A DNA stretch of 64,000 nt from Vogesella urethralis (GCF_007644045.2 NZ_VMDW02000047.1:32849-96848); one strand, 5' to 3'. Numbered from the stretch's first letter, positions 17,616 to 32,082 are shown. Program-made: numbers and translations. Notes: generated by a model from the letters alone, not told the origin.

Positions 17616-18368
17616 TCAGTCCTTGGCCTGCACGGTATAGCCCTTGGCTTGTAGCGCTTTTTGCCATTCGCTCAGTGCGATGTCCACCAGCGCCGGCTGG
17701 CCGCTGAAACCGAACTCGATATGCATCTGCGCAATACGCTCGTTGCCGAAACTGGGCAGGCTGGACAGGCGCAAGGCCGGGTAGCAGGCGACAAAGTCCT
17801 GCATCAGGCTGATCAGGTCGCCTTCGCGTGCGTCCAGCGCAATGCAGCCGCGCTCGACGTCCGGGCTGTCGCTGAACAGCTGACGGTAGTGGTTATCCAG
17901 CACCCACTCCACCATCGGCCACGCCATATTCGGGAAGCCGGGCACAAAGTGCACGTTGGCGCAGCTGAAGCCGGGAATCTGGTTGACCGGGTTAGGAATG
18001 ATGCTGGCGCTGGCCGGGAAGGTGCCCATATTGATGCGGTGCGGGTAGGCTTCGTCGCCAAAACGGCCTTCGATCAGTGCGCGGGCCTCGGGGTGCACGG
18101 TCAACGGCTCGCCCAGCGCCGCCGCGGCACAGGCGCGGGTGTGGTCGTCGGGGGTGGCGCCGATGCCGCCAAAGCTGAACACCAGGTCGCCGCTGGCAAA
18201 CGCACGACGCAAGGCGGCTTCGATACGTGCCGGGTCGTCGCCCAGGTACTCGGCCCACGCCAGCTTCATGCCGCGCGCGGCCAACATGCGGATCAACGAC
18301 TGCATGTGCTTGTCCTGGCGTTTGCCGGACAACAGTTCGTCACCAATGATCAAGGCACCGGTTTTCAT
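17616..18368 (-). CDS. CinA/MoaB-type molybdopterin-binding domain protein
   Basis: A 250-residue protein starting at ATG 18368 (MKTGALIIGDELLSGKRQDKH). The first 170 residues are a MoCF_biosynth (MoaB/CinA N-terminal) domain with LIIGDELLSGK, SFGGIGATPDDHT and VPGFPNMAW. The rest is a small alpha/beta domain and not the CinA C-terminal nicotinamide-deamidase domain, so it is a short CinA paralogue. Family annotations call it competence/damage-inducible protein A, although its role outside full CinA is not established. Its start lies 4 bases after the stop of the YdcF-like gene, indicating co-transcription. Confidence 0.82.
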   Translation of the reverse strand: MKTGALIIGDELLSGKRQDKHMQSLIRMLAARGMKLAWAEYLGDDPARIEAALRRAFASGDLVFSFGGIGATPDDHTRACAAAALGEPLTVHPEARALIEGRFGDEAYPHRINMGTFPASASIIPNPVNQIPGFSCANVHFVPGFPNMAWPMVEWVLDNHYRQLFSDSPDVERGCIALDAREGDLISLMQDFVACYPALRLSSLPSFGNERIAQMHIEFGFSGQPALVDIALSEWQKALQAKGYTVQAKD

Positions 18369-18372
18369 GGTT

Positions 18373-19146
18373 TCAGCTTCCAAGTTGTTGACGGATTGTA
18401 TAGTACAACATTCCAACAAGCTCGCGCAGTGCCTGATGCGTTTCCTGCATCGCCACGCCGGAAGGCAGCCACAGCACCAGGCCTTGGCCGTCGTAACGCA
18501 CATAGCCGGTGGACCCCGGCAACACCTGCAGACCGGTCTGGGTAAAGAACGGCAACGCCCGCGACATGTGCCAGGCCTGGGTGACCAGCACGATACGCTG
18601 TATGCCGTCACGCGCCAACAGCGCCTGGCTATAACGGGCATTTTCGAGTGTGGTGCGCGACGCCGGCTCCTGCCAGCGCGCAGTCAGCCCGTAGTGCTGC
18701 TGCAGTACCCGCGCCATCACCACCGCCTCGGGCTCGCCCCCCAACGGCGCGCCACCGGATAGCAGTAAAGGCAGGCCGGTCTGCCGCGACAGCCAGGCGC
18801 CGTATTGCAGGCGCTGGTTAGCCGCGCCGCTCAGCACGTTGGCCGCGTACTCCGGCGCCGGCTTGACGCCGCCGCCAATCACCACGATGGCCTGGGCCGT
18901 ACGCGCTTGCGCCAGCGTCAGCGGCGGGTAGCGCTCCAGCCAGCCGTTCAGCCACAACGCCGTTACCGGCAGGCTGAGCAGGTAGGCCAGCAGCGCCGTC
19001 ATGCCCAGCACGCCGTATTGCAGCAGTGGGCGGCGGCGCAAGCAGAGTACGGCAGCCAGCGCAGGCAGCAGGTAAACCAGTGGCGGCAATATCAGCGCGC
19101 CCAGCAGTTGGTGCCACAGCACCAGGGTGTCGGTTTGAGCAGTCAT
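18373..19146 (-). CDS. YdcF/ElyC-family (DUF218) inner-membrane protein
   Basis: A 257-residue protein with two N-terminal hydrophobic segments (LLGALILPPLVYLLPALAAV and GMTALLAYLLSLPV) and a DUF218 domain marked by AIVVIGGGVKPAPEY, PLLLSGG, and ENARYSQ. The late segment IVLVTQAWHMSRAL is also typical. E. coli ElyC (YcbC), of similar layout, supports envelope integrity and lipid-carrier use; ydcF relatives bind S-adenosylmethionine. The exact role here is unknown. It begins the two-gene unit with the CinA-like protein. Confidence 0.82.
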   Translation of the reverse strand: MTAQTDTLVLWHQLLGALILPPLVYLLPALAAVLCLRRRPLLQYGVLGMTALLAYLLSLPVTALWLNGWLERYPPLTLAQARTAQAIVVIGGGVKPAPEYAANVLSGAANQRLQYGAWLSRQTGLPLLLSGGAPLGGEPEAVVMARVLQQHYGLTARWQEPASRTTLENARYSQALLARDGIQRIVLVTQAWHMSRALPFFTQTGLQVLPGSTGYVRYDGQGLVLWLPSGVAMQETHQALRELVGMLYYTIRQQLGS

Positions 19147-19211
19147 CAGGCTTTCCAGACATCAGGCTGCTGCATGATATCGGCAGTGCCGGCCGCAGCA
19201 CAAAACAAAAA

Positions 19212-19232
19212 CCCCCTGCCTGGGCAGGGGGC
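19212..19232 (-). terminator. Rho-independent terminator of the livHMGF operon
   Basis: CCCCCTGCC and GGCAGGGGG flank a loop of about two bases. On the - strand it is followed by TTTTTGTTTTG. It lies 21 bases beyond the livF stop. Confidence 0.88.
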
Positions 19233-19252
19233 TTGGGGACAGGCAGTGCTGC

Positions 19253-19963
19253 TTAGTCGCCGAGGTAGGCGTTACGCACGCGCTCGTCGGCCAGCAGCTC
19301 TTGCGCCGGGCCGCTCATGGTGATGCGGCCACTTTCCATTACGTAACCGCGCTGAGACACCTCCAGCGCCAGCTTGGCGTTCTGCTCTACCAGCAGCATG
19401 GTCACGCCTTCCTTGGCCACCATCTGGATGATCTCGAAGATCTTTTCCACGATCAGCGGGGCCAGACCCATCGACGGCTCGTCCAGCAGCAGCAGCTTGG
19501 GCTGGGAGATGATGGCACGCGCCATCGCCACCATCTGCTGCTCGCCACCGGACAGCGTACCGGCCAGCTGCTTCTGGCGCTCCTTCAGACGCGGAAACAG
19601 CTCGTAGCCGCGTTCGATGTCGCGCTGGATGCCGTCCTTGTCGTTACGGTGGTAGCCACCCATCTGCAGGTTTTCCTCGACGGTCAGCTTGCCGAAGATG
19701 CCACGGCCTTCCGGTACCATCACCAGACCGTTACGCACGAAGTTATAGGAGGCGATGCTGTCGGTTTCCTTGCCATCAAACGTGATGGAGCCACCGGACT
19801 TTTTCACCATCCCCACCAGGGTCTTCAGCGTGGTGGTCTTGCCGGCGCCGTTGGCACCGATCAGGGTCACCAGCTCGCCCTTGTTGATATGAAAATCGAT
19901 GCCACGAACGGCCTGAATGCCGCCGTAAGACACTTGCAGGTTTTTGACGTCCAACAGGCTCAT
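19253..19963 (-). CDS. livF: Branched-chain amino acid ABC transporter ATP-binding protein LivF
   Basis: A 236-residue ABC ATPase with GANGAGKTTTL (Walker A), LSGGEQQMVAMARA (signature) and LLLLDEPSMGLAP (Walker B). Length and motifs match LivF/BraG exactly, and it lacks the basic tail of the paralogue at 4620-5438. Its ATG overlaps the livG stop by 4 bp. It is the last gene of livHMGF, followed by a strong terminator. No binding-protein gene accompanies this set. Confidence 0.95.
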   Translation of the reverse strand: MSLLDVKNLQVSYGGIQAVRGIDFHINKGELVTLIGANGAGKTTTLKTLVGMVKKSGGSITFDGKETDSIASYNFVRNGLVMVPEGRGIFGKLTVEENLQMGGYHRNDKDGIQRDIERGYELFPRLKERQKQLAGTLSGGEQQMVAMARAIISQPKLLLLDEPSMGLAPLIVEKIFEIIQMVAKEGVTMLLVEQNAKLALEVSQRGYVMESGRITMSGPAQELLADERVRNAYLGD

Positions 19964-20730
19964 GAGTGTGCCGCTCCCAGGTAAGCTTCAATGACTTTCG
20001 GATCCTTGCGCACCACTTCCGGTACGCCTTCGGCGATCTTCTTGCCGTAATCCAGCACGGCAATACGGTCGCACAGGCCCATCATCAGCTTCACGTCGTG
20101 TTCGATCAGCAGCACGGTCACGCCGTCGTTGCGGATCTTTTCCATCAATACCTTCAGGTCTTCGGTTTCCTTCGGGTTCATACCGGCTGCCGGTTCGTCC
20201 AGCGCCAGCAGCTTGGGCTCGGTCGCCAGCGCACGGGCAATTTCTAGACGACGCTGGTGGCCGTACGACAGGTTGCGGGCACGCTCGTGCGCCACATCGT
20301 CGATACCCACGTACTTCAGCAGTTCCCAGGCTTTGGCCTCGATGGCTGCTTCCTCGTCACGCGTGGCTTTGGTACGCAGGATGGCACCCAGCGCACCCGC
20401 CTTGGAGCGGATATGGCGGCCAACCATCACGTTTTCCAGCGCCGTCATTTCGTGGAACAGACGGATGTTCTGGAAGGTACGGGCAATACCGCCCGCTACC
20501 ACGATGTGCGGAGGCGCACGGAACATGTCCTTGCCGTCGAAGGTGAACACGCCTTCATCCGGCGTGTACAAACCGGTCAGCACGTTGAACATGGTGGTCT
20601 TGCCGGCGCCGTTCGGACCGATCAGGCCGTAGATCTCACCTTTATTGATATGCAGCGCCACATTATTCAGCGCGTGAAGGCCACCAAAGCGTTTGTGGAT
20701 GCCTTCGATTTTCAGCAGTACTTCAGCCAT
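19960..20730 (-). CDS. livG: Branched-chain amino acid ABC transporter ATP-binding protein LivG
   Basis: A 256-residue ABC ATPase with GPNGAGKTTMFN, the LivG-type signature region LSYGHQRRLEIARAL and LLALDEPAAGMNP. It has the usual LivG length, coupled by a 4-bp overlap to livF downstream and 3 bases from livM upstream. It drives import of leucine, isoleucine and valine (and often alanine) in the family, and here would feed the valine catabolic genes at 7-13 kb. Confidence 0.95.
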   Translation of the reverse strand: MAEVLLKIEGIHKRFGGLHALNNVALHINKGEIYGLIGPNGAGKTTMFNVLTGLYTPDEGVFTFDGKDMFRAPPHIVVAGGIARTFQNIRLFHEMTALENVMVGRHIRSKAGALGAILRTKATRDEEAAIEAKAWELLKYVGIDDVAHERARNLSYGHQRRLEIARALATEPKLLALDEPAAGMNPKETEDLKVLMEKIRNDGVTVLLIEHDVKLMMGLCDRIAVLDYGKKIAEGVPEVVRKDPKVIEAYLGAAHS

Positions 20731-20733
20731 GGC

Positions 20734-21792
20734 TTAACCTTTCTTGGCATCTTCAAACTCGGCCTTGCGGCGCTTGGACGGCCACATGCCTTCCGGACGG
20801 GTCAGCATCATGATCACCATGGCCAGACCGAACAGCAGCATACGGGCGTTTTCCGGGTCGACAATCATCTTGCCGAAGGCGTGCATCTGCAGCGGGCCAA
20901 TCACATCACGCAGGATTTCCGGTGCAATGGTCAGTACCACCGCGCCCAGAATCACACCCGGGATGTGACCCATGCCGCCCAGTACCACCATGGCGAGGAT
21001 CATGATCGACTCCAGCAAGCCGAACGATTCCGGCGAGATGAAGCCCTGGAAGGAAGCAAACAGGCCACCAGCCACACCACCGGACAACGCGCCCAGGGCA
21101 AAAGCCAGCAGTTTGATGTTGCGGATGTTCAGACCCATCGCCGAGGCGGCAATCTGATCTTCACGCATGGCTACCCAGGCACGGCCGATACGGGAGTACT
21201 GCAGACGGTAAGCCATGATCACCACGCCCACGGTCAGCACCAGGAACAGGTAGTAGTACATGTGTACCGGGTTCAGCGCGAAGCCAGCCACGTCGATGGT
21301 TTTGCCCATCGAGAAGCCACCGATCTGGATCGGGTCGATCAGGTTGATACCCTGCGGGCCGTTGGTGATGTTCACCGGCGCGTTCAGGTTGTTCATGAAT
21401 ATACGGATGATCTCGCCGAAACCCAGGGTCACGATGGCCAGGTAGTCGCCCTTCAGCTTCAGCACCGGCGTACCCAGCAGCAGGCCGAACAAGGCAGCGC
21501 ACAGCGCACCCAGCGGAATGCTGATGTAGAACGGCAGGTGGATGTCGAAGTGCGGCGAACCCAGCAACGCGAAGGTGTAGGCACCCACGGCATAGAAGGC
21601 GATGAAGCCCAGATCGAGCAGACCGGCAAAGCCCACGACGATATTGAGGCCCAGCGCCAGCATTACGTACAGCAAGGCGAAGTCGATGGTGCGAACCCAA
21701 GAGTTACCCAGGGTGCTACCCACCACGAAAGGCAGCACTGCCAGCACGATGGCCGAGGCAATGAACACGCCGAGTTTTTTGTTGGTATTCAT
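20734..21792 (-). CDS. livM: Branched-chain amino acid ABC transporter permease LivM
   Basis: A 352-residue inner-membrane permease with about ten hydrophobic segments and the family motifs GLNIVVGFAGLLDLGFIAFYAVGAY and GRAWVAMREDQIAASAMG (coupling loop). A charged C-terminus (SKRRKAEFEDAKKG) faces the cytoplasm. It starts at ATG 21792, 18 bases after livH. Sequence motifs are closer to classical LivM than those of the first transporter, which supports a genuine amino acid substrate. Confidence 0.95.
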   Translation of the reverse strand: MNTNKKLGVFIASAIVLAVLPFVVGSTLGNSWVRTIDFALLYVMLALGLNIVVGFAGLLDLGFIAFYAVGAYTFALLGSPHFDIHLPFYISIPLGALCAALFGLLLGTPVLKLKGDYLAIVTLGFGEIIRIFMNNLNAPVNITNGPQGINLIDPIQIGGFSMGKTIDVAGFALNPVHMYYYLFLVLTVGVVIMAYRLQYSRIGRAWVAMREDQIAASAMGLNIRNIKLLAFALGALSGGVAGGLFASFQGFISPESFGLLESIMILAMVVLGGMGHIPGVILGAVVLTIAPEILRDVIGPLQMHAFGKMIVDPENARMLLFGLAMVIMMLTRPEGMWPSKRRKAEFEDAKKG

Positions 21793-21810
21793 AGCGAAAC
21801 GTACCCCGTG

Positions 21811-22740
21811 TTAAGCGCGATCGGCCATCTTTTCGCCCAGCAGGCCGGACGGACGGAAGATCAGCACAGCAATCAGCACCATGAAGGCAAAGATGTCCTG
21901 ATAGTGCGAGCCCAGGAAACCACCGGTCAGATCGCCGATGTAGCCGGCGCCCAGACTCTCGATGATACCCAGCAGGATACCGCCGGCTACCGCGCCACCC
22001 AGGTTGCCGATGCCACCCAGTACCGCTGCGGTAAACGCTTTCAGACCGATCATGAAGCCCATGTAGTAGTGGGCCTGGTCGTAGTTGGTTGCCACCATCA
22101 CGCCGGCGATGGCGCCAAGGGCGGAACCCATCACGAAGGTAGCGGATACGATGGTGTTGACGTTAACCCCCATCAAGCCGGCAACTGCCGGGTTCTGGCT
22201 GGTGGCCCGCATGGCGCGGCCCAGCTTGGTTTTTTCTACCACCACCAGCAGGCCAGCCATCAACGCGATACACAGCACCACGATGCCGACTTGCAGCTGG
22301 GTGATGGTGGCACCGAATACGTCGATGGTGTCATGGCTCAGGATGGGCGGGAACGGAATGTAGTTACGGCCCCAGATCAGGATGGCAGCCTGCTGCAGCA
22401 CGATGGACAGGCCGATCGCAGTAATCAGCGGTGCCAGCTTGGGCGCATTGCGCAGCGGGCGGTAAGCCACGCGCTCGATCACGAAGCCCAGCAGCATGCA
22501 CGCCGGAATCGCAACCAGAAGACCGATCAGCACCAATGCGGGGCCAGGCAGCCCGACACCGGCGTTGGTCAACGCGGTGATGACGGTGATGGTAACCATG
22601 GCGCCAAACATCACCACTTCGCCGTGCGCGAAGTTGATGAGGCCCATGATCCCGTACACCATGGTATAGCCAAGTGCAATCAGGGCATAAATACTGCCCA
22701 GCACAAGGCCATTCAGGATCTGTTGCAGAAAAATGTCCAC
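21811..22740 (-). CDS. livH: Branched-chain amino acid ABC transporter permease LivH
   Basis: A 309-residue permease beginning with GTG at 22740 behind AAGGAG (8-base spacing); no in-frame ATG lies close. It has the early LivH motif YGIMGLINFAHGEVVMFGA, coupling loop GRAMRATSQNPAVAGLMGVN and late GGIGNLGGAVAGG. It is the first gene of livHMGF, with a sigma-70-like promoter about 115 bases upstream. The set has no livJ/braC neighbour, so the binding protein must be encoded elsewhere. Confidence 0.95.
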   Translation of the reverse strand: MDIFLQQILNGLVLGSIYALIALGYTMVYGIMGLINFAHGEVVMFGAMVTITVITALTNAGVGLPGPALVLIGLLVAIPACMLLGFVIERVAYRPLRNAPKLAPLITAIGLSIVLQQAAILIWGRNYIPFPPILSHDTIDVFGATITQLQVGIVVLCIALMAGLLVVVEKTKLGRAMRATSQNPAVAGLMGVNVNTIVSATFVMGSALGAIAGVMVATNYDQAHYYMGFMIGLKAFTAAVLGGIGNLGGAVAGGILLGIIESLGAGYIGDLTGGFLGSHYQDIFAFMVLIAVLIFRPSGLLGEKMADRA

Positions 22741-22824
22741 GGTGGGATCTCCTTAGATTGATGGTCCCGATAGCTTTTTTGGGGGTTTACCCTCTATATG
22801 CCATCTTGTTGGCTTACCACTACA

Positions 22825-22884
22825 GACTGTCAACTCCAGCAGTAAGCCGAGCGGATTATGTAGGTGTATCCAATTGACTGTCAA
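22825..22884 (-). promoter_or_regulatory. livH: livHMGF promoter with a TTGACTGTCAA palindrome
   Basis: On the - strand TTGACA (22884 to 22879) and CATAAT (22860 to 22855) are spaced by 18 bp, a good sigma-70 match. The -35 box is embedded in the perfect 11-bp palindrome TTGACTGTCAA (22874-22884). The 9-mer GACTGTCAA recurs at 22825-22833, 51 bp away within the leader. This suggests a repressor or Lrp-like site, which is inference. Confidence 0.55.
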
Positions 22885-23187
22885 TCTTCCAGAAAGCCAG
22901 TTTTCACCTTTTTGGCCATTTTTTTTAATTTTTTGCAAGTTATTGATTTTATTGATTATTTTTAGTCGAAATGGCGCCACAGCAATATATTGCAGTGCAA
23001 AATATTACGCATTTGGGATGTTATTTTTGTAAAAGCTGAATTTCACAAATTTTCGTTTTCCAACCAATTGAACGCAGTAAATATTCCTTTCCGAAAATTC
23101 ATGTTGCGATGGCGTTTCGTTTAGCACCTAGGTTCGCAAACGATATTCTGTATACAATCTACCGTATTCGGTTTTGATCGCAGCATG

Positions 23188-23219
23188 AAAAAAGCCGCAG
23201 CCCGGAGGCTGCGGCTTTA
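23188..23219 (-). terminator. Rho-independent terminator of the ast operon
   Basis: AAAGCCGCAGC and GCTGCGGCTTT form a GC-rich stem of about 11 bp with a short loop. On the - strand it is followed by a T-run. It lies 18 bases after the astB stop. Confidence 0.9.
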
Positions 23220-23236
23220 TCGGCCGGTGGCGACGC

Positions 23237-27070
<3,834 letters not shown>

Positions 27071-27074
<4 letters not shown>

Positions 27075-28108
27075 GCTTGTACTCTCCCGTGTTCCGGCAA
27101 CAGCGGCACCGCGCACAGGCGCTGGCCATTGCCGACGCCCAGTGCTCGGGCGGTTTCCTGGGTAATGAAAATCACGTCGCCCACCACGCTGGCGTGGGCC
27201 TGGGTGGCGGCAAACTGGCCACTACGATGGTTGGACAGCAGCATTTCCTGGCTACCCGACGGCAACGACGGGCCGGCTTCCACCGCGTAGGTGTGTTGCT
27301 GGCGCAGGCTGAACAGCTGGTCTACCTCGGCGGTCAGCACCGCGCCGCCGTCGAAGATATCGATGTAGTCGTCGGCTTCGAAACCCTCGCGCGACAGGAT
27401 GCTGAACGGGCGCTCGAAGTCGGGGTGAATCTGGCCGATGGCGTTCTGCGCCTGGTCTGGCAGCAGTGGCACGTAGATCGGGTAAGTCGGCATCAGCTCG
27501 GCGATGAAGGTTTTGCTGCGCTGGGCGAAGGCCTGCTCCACCTGCGGGAAATCCATATTGAAGAAGCGGCGACCGATGGCGTCCCAGAACGGCGACTGGT
27601 TGTCGGCATCCAGCATGCCCTGCATTTCCACCAGGATGCGGCGGCCAAAGCGCTCGCGGGCAGCGGCCATATACAGCAGACGGGCACGCGACAGCAGCTC
27701 GTAAGCGCGCATTGTGTACTGCGGGTCGCAGTAGAAACCGCACAGCTGTACCAGGCCGGTCAGGTCGTGACACATGGTCAGCACGTGGATGCGGTTGTTC
27801 ACCTTCAGTGCACGCGACGCGTGCACCATGGTTTCGCTGCGGTAGCTGTAGAACGGCTCTTCAAAGCCGGCGGATGCGCTGATGGAGGCGGTACCGACCA
27901 CGCGGCCTTCGTCCTCCAGCACAAACATGTAGTACTCGCGTCCGGTACCCGCAATCGCCTCGTGTTCGAAGGCGCCCAGCGAGTTCTGGATCTTTTCGTA
28001 AAGCTTTTCCCGATTGTTCGGCAAGCTGGTTACGCCGATTCCGCTCTCCACCGCCATGTGTTCCACATGCGGCAGATCGGAAATGCGTACAGGGCGCACG
28101 ATCAGCAT
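27071..28108 (-). CDS. aruF: Arginine/ornithine succinyltransferase, alpha subunit (AruF)
   Basis: A 345-residue AstA-family protein starting at ATG 28108 (MLIVRPVRISDLPHVEHMA). It aligns along its length with AruG: GVTSLPNNREKL, YSYRSETMVHASRALKV, YPIYVPLLPDQAQNAIGQIH, YIDIFDGGAVL. In Pseudomonas the AruF/AruG heterodimer accepts arginine and ornithine. The two genes overlap by 4 bp, consistent with equimolar synthesis. A 105-base gap separates it from aruC. Confidence 0.94.
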
Positions 28109-28213
28109 GTCAGCCTCTCTCTCGTTGTAATGTGAATGCAGGCGCAGGGCAGCCCGCACCGCTGCCCAGGCAGGCAGCGGCGTTCCTTTGTATTGGGATG
28201 AAACGGGACGAAC

Positions 28214-29959
<1,746 letters not shown>

Positions 29960-30943
29960 ATGGCCGAAGCCAGGTTGCTGATCGTCGAAGACAGCAAGAC
30001 GCAGCGCGCATTCTATGGCAGCGTTTTCGAGGGCCATTACACGCTGCGCTTTGCCACCAACGGCAAAGAAGCACTGGACTGTGTGGCAACGGAAGTGCCC
30101 GATGTCATCCTGCTGGACGTGGAAATGCCCGAGCTGGACGGTTACGCCGTGTGCCGCCAGCTGCGTGCGCAGGAGCACGAAATGCCGATCCTGTTCGTAT
30201 CGGCCCACGTGGAGCTGTCCGACCGGCTGCAAGGCTACGATGTCGGCGGCAATGATTTCCTGTGCAAACCGATCGACCCGCGCGAGCTGGTACTGAAAGT
30301 GGAGCTGGTGCTGCGCCAGCGCGAAGAACAAATGCGGCTGCAGGAAACCGGCCGCACCGCCTTCTCGGCCGCCATGACCGCGATGAGCGCCATGTCGGAA
30401 ATGGGCGTGCTGATCGACTTCATCCGCAACGTGTCCAAGCTGGGTAACTATGTGGACATCGCCGGCGCCATCTGCACCACACTGGAAGCGTACGGCCTGC
30501 ACGGCTGCCTGCAAATCTACGGCACCGAAGGCGAACACCTGCAATCCACCGACGGCCAGGCCACGCCGCTGGAAGCCAGCATCATCGCCAACGCCCGCAC
30601 GCTGACCCATATTTATTCGTCCGGCAGCAACACCTCGTTCAACTACCCGCATTGCTGCCTGGTGATCCGCGACATGCCGCTGGAAGACGAAGACCGTTGC
30701 GGCCGCCTGCGCGACCACCTGGCCATCCTGGCCGAAGTGGCCGCCACCCGCGCCCAGGCATTGGACGAGCTGCACCGCGAGATCAAGCAGCTGGAAGCCC
30801 GGCTGCAAGACCAGCAAGCCGCGCTAGTAGCGCTGCGCCGGCGCTTGCCGGCCGCCAGCGCCACGCTGGGCCTGAACCCGGACCAGCAAACCGGCCTCGG
30901 CCGCATCTTCGACCAGTTGCTGATCACCGCCCCCAGGGATTGA
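29960..30943 (+). CDS. Receiver-domain protein with GAF-like and coiled-coil region, no DNA-binding domain
   Basis: A 327-residue cytoplasmic protein. Residues 5-125 are a CheY-like receiver: acidic pair in LIVEDSKTQRAF, phospho-acceptor Asp in ILLDVEMPELDGYA, and lysine in FLCKPIDPREL. Residues about 140-270 look like a degenerate GAF/PAS-type alpha-beta domain (VDIAGAICTTLEAYGLHGCLQIYG). Residues about 255-295 are heptad-rich (ALDELHREIKQLEARLQDQQAAL) and probably coiled coil. No helix-turn-helix, GGDEF, EAL or HD-GYP motif is seen, so output should be by protein contact. The ATG at 29960 has AAAGGAGA. No kinase is adjacent on this strand. Confidence 0.72.
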   Translation: MAEARLLIVEDSKTQRAFYGSVFEGHYTLRFATNGKEALDCVATEVPDVILLDVEMPELDGYAVCRQLRAQEHEMPILFVSAHVELSDRLQGYDVGGNDFLCKPIDPRELVLKVELVLRQREEQMRLQETGRTAFSAAMTAMSAMSEMGVLIDFIRNVSKLGNYVDIAGAICTTLEAYGLHGCLQIYGTEGEHLQSTDGQATPLEASIIANARTLTHIYSSGSNTSFNYPHCCLVIRDMPLEDEDRCGRLRDHLAILAEVAATRAQALDELHREIKQLEARLQDQQAALVALRRRLPAASATLGLNPDQQTGLGRIFDQLLITAPRD

Positions 30944-31037
30944 GGCGCAAGGTGCTGTAGCCACTGGCCTACAGCGCGCTTTTGCGGCAAGCTCTGCCTC
31001 CCTGCCCGCCGGCGCGGCCCCTGCATGGAGAGCAAGC

Positions 31038-32078
31038 ATGACTACCCCCCTCAACGTCGCCCTGATCGGTTACGGCTACGCCGGCCGCACTTTTCACGCG
31101 CCGCTGCTGCGCGCCGAACCGCGTTTCCGCCTGCACACCATCGTCAGCAGCAAGGGCGAGCAGGTACTGGCCGAACAAGCCGGCGTGGCCGTGTGCAGCG
31201 ACCCGGCACAGGCACTGGCCAATCCGGCTATCGACCTAGTGGTGATCGCCAGCCCCAACGACAGCCACTTCCCGTTGGCCGAACAGGCCTTGCAAGCCGG
31301 CAAGCACGTGGTGGTGGACAAGCCGTTCACCACCACCGCTACCGAAGCCCGTCTGCTGCAGGTGCTGGCCGGCCAGCGCCAGCGCCTGCTGTCGGTGTTT
31401 CATAACCGGCGCTGGGACGCCGATTTTCTGACCCTGCGCCAGTTGCTGGACGCCGGCACCCTGGGCCAGATCAGCCTGTTCGAGTCGCGCTTCGAGCGTT
31501 ACCGCCCGCAGGTGCAGGTGCGCTGGCGCGAATCGGCTGTAGCCGGCGGCGGCCTGTGGTACGACCTGGGCCCGCACCTGCTGGACCAGGCGCTTCAGCT
31601 GTTCGGCACGCCGCAGGCGCTGCACGCCGATCTGGCCACGCAGCGCAACGGCGCCGTGGCTACCGATTACTTCCACGTCACACTGCACTACCCGCGCCTG
31701 CGTGTACTGCTGTCGGCCAGTTGCCTGGTCAGCGGCGGCTCGCCGCGCTTTGCCGTACACGGTGCGCTGGGCAGTTACGTGAAATACGGGCTGGACACCC
31801 AGGAAGCGCAGCTGAAAGCCGGCGGCCAACCTGGCGCAGCCGGCTGGGGGGACGACCCGCTGCCAGGCCTGCATTACGTGCAGCAGGACGGCGAGCCGCA
31901 CGGCCACGCGGTGCCGATGCTGGCAGGCGACTACCGCCGCTACTACGCGGGCATCGCCGCGGCCATTCTGGACGGTGCGGCCAACCCGGTACCGGCCAGC
32001 GAAGCCGCGCTGGTGATGGAGCTGATCGAGCTGGGCATCGCCAGTGCGGCGCAAGGCCACACGCTGTCGGTACGCTGA
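31038..32078 (+). CDS. Gfo/Idh/MocA-family NAD(P)-dependent oxidoreductase
   Basis: A 346-residue oxidoreductase with N-terminal Rossmann motif IGYGYAGRTFHAPLL, the family EKP-type motif as HVVVDKPFTTTATEA, and a C-terminal sugar-type domain with GGGLWYDLGPHLLDQALQLFG. Closest remembered relatives are YdgJ-like dehydrogenases acting on scyllo-inositol or other polyols. Substrate is unknown here. The ATG at 31038 has GGAGAGCAAG upstream. It is 95 bases after the receiver gene and convergent with the OmpR-type regulator (4-base gap). Confidence 0.88.
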   Translation: MTTPLNVALIGYGYAGRTFHAPLLRAEPRFRLHTIVSSKGEQVLAEQAGVAVCSDPAQALANPAIDLVVIASPNDSHFPLAEQALQAGKHVVVDKPFTTTATEARLLQVLAGQRQRLLSVFHNRRWDADFLTLRQLLDAGTLGQISLFESRFERYRPQVQVRWRESAVAGGGLWYDLGPHLLDQALQLFGTPQALHADLATQRNGAVATDYFHVTLHYPRLRVLLSASCLVSGGSPRFAVHGALGSYVKYGLDTQEAQLKAGGQPGAAGWGDDPLPGLHYVQQDGEPHGHAVPMLAGDYRRYYAGIAAAILDGAANPVPASEAALVMELIELGIASAAQGHTLSVR

Positions 32079-32082
32079 ACGG

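Larger units (their letters stand above)
22741..23236. other. 496-bp AT-rich intergenic region between livH and astB
   Basis: It contains the livH leader and promoter (22855-22884), then about 300 bases of markedly AT-rich DNA (roughly 22880-23180) in an otherwise GC-rich window, a TGTATACA palindrome at 23149-23156, and the astB terminator at 23188-23219. A 75-codon open frame on the - strand (22753-22980) has lysine/asparagine-rich composition that simply reflects the AT-rich DNA. I do not call it a gene. Confidence 0.6.

Noticed and set aside
17609..17617. TTAGCACTC, identical to one half of the CIRCE operator
   Set aside because: The second half (GAGTGCTAA) is absent, it overlaps the stop codon of the CinA-like gene, and no chaperone gene is nearby.
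20257..22761. Open frame of about 834 codons on the + strand opposite livG-livM-livH
   Set aside because: It runs antisense through three well-defined transporter genes and is His/Gln-rich without recognisable domains.
22753..22980. 75-codon frame on the - strand in the AT-rich island
   Set aside because: Lys/Asn/Ile-rich composition is explained by AT-rich DNA. It overlaps the livH promoter and leader and has no ribosome binding site.
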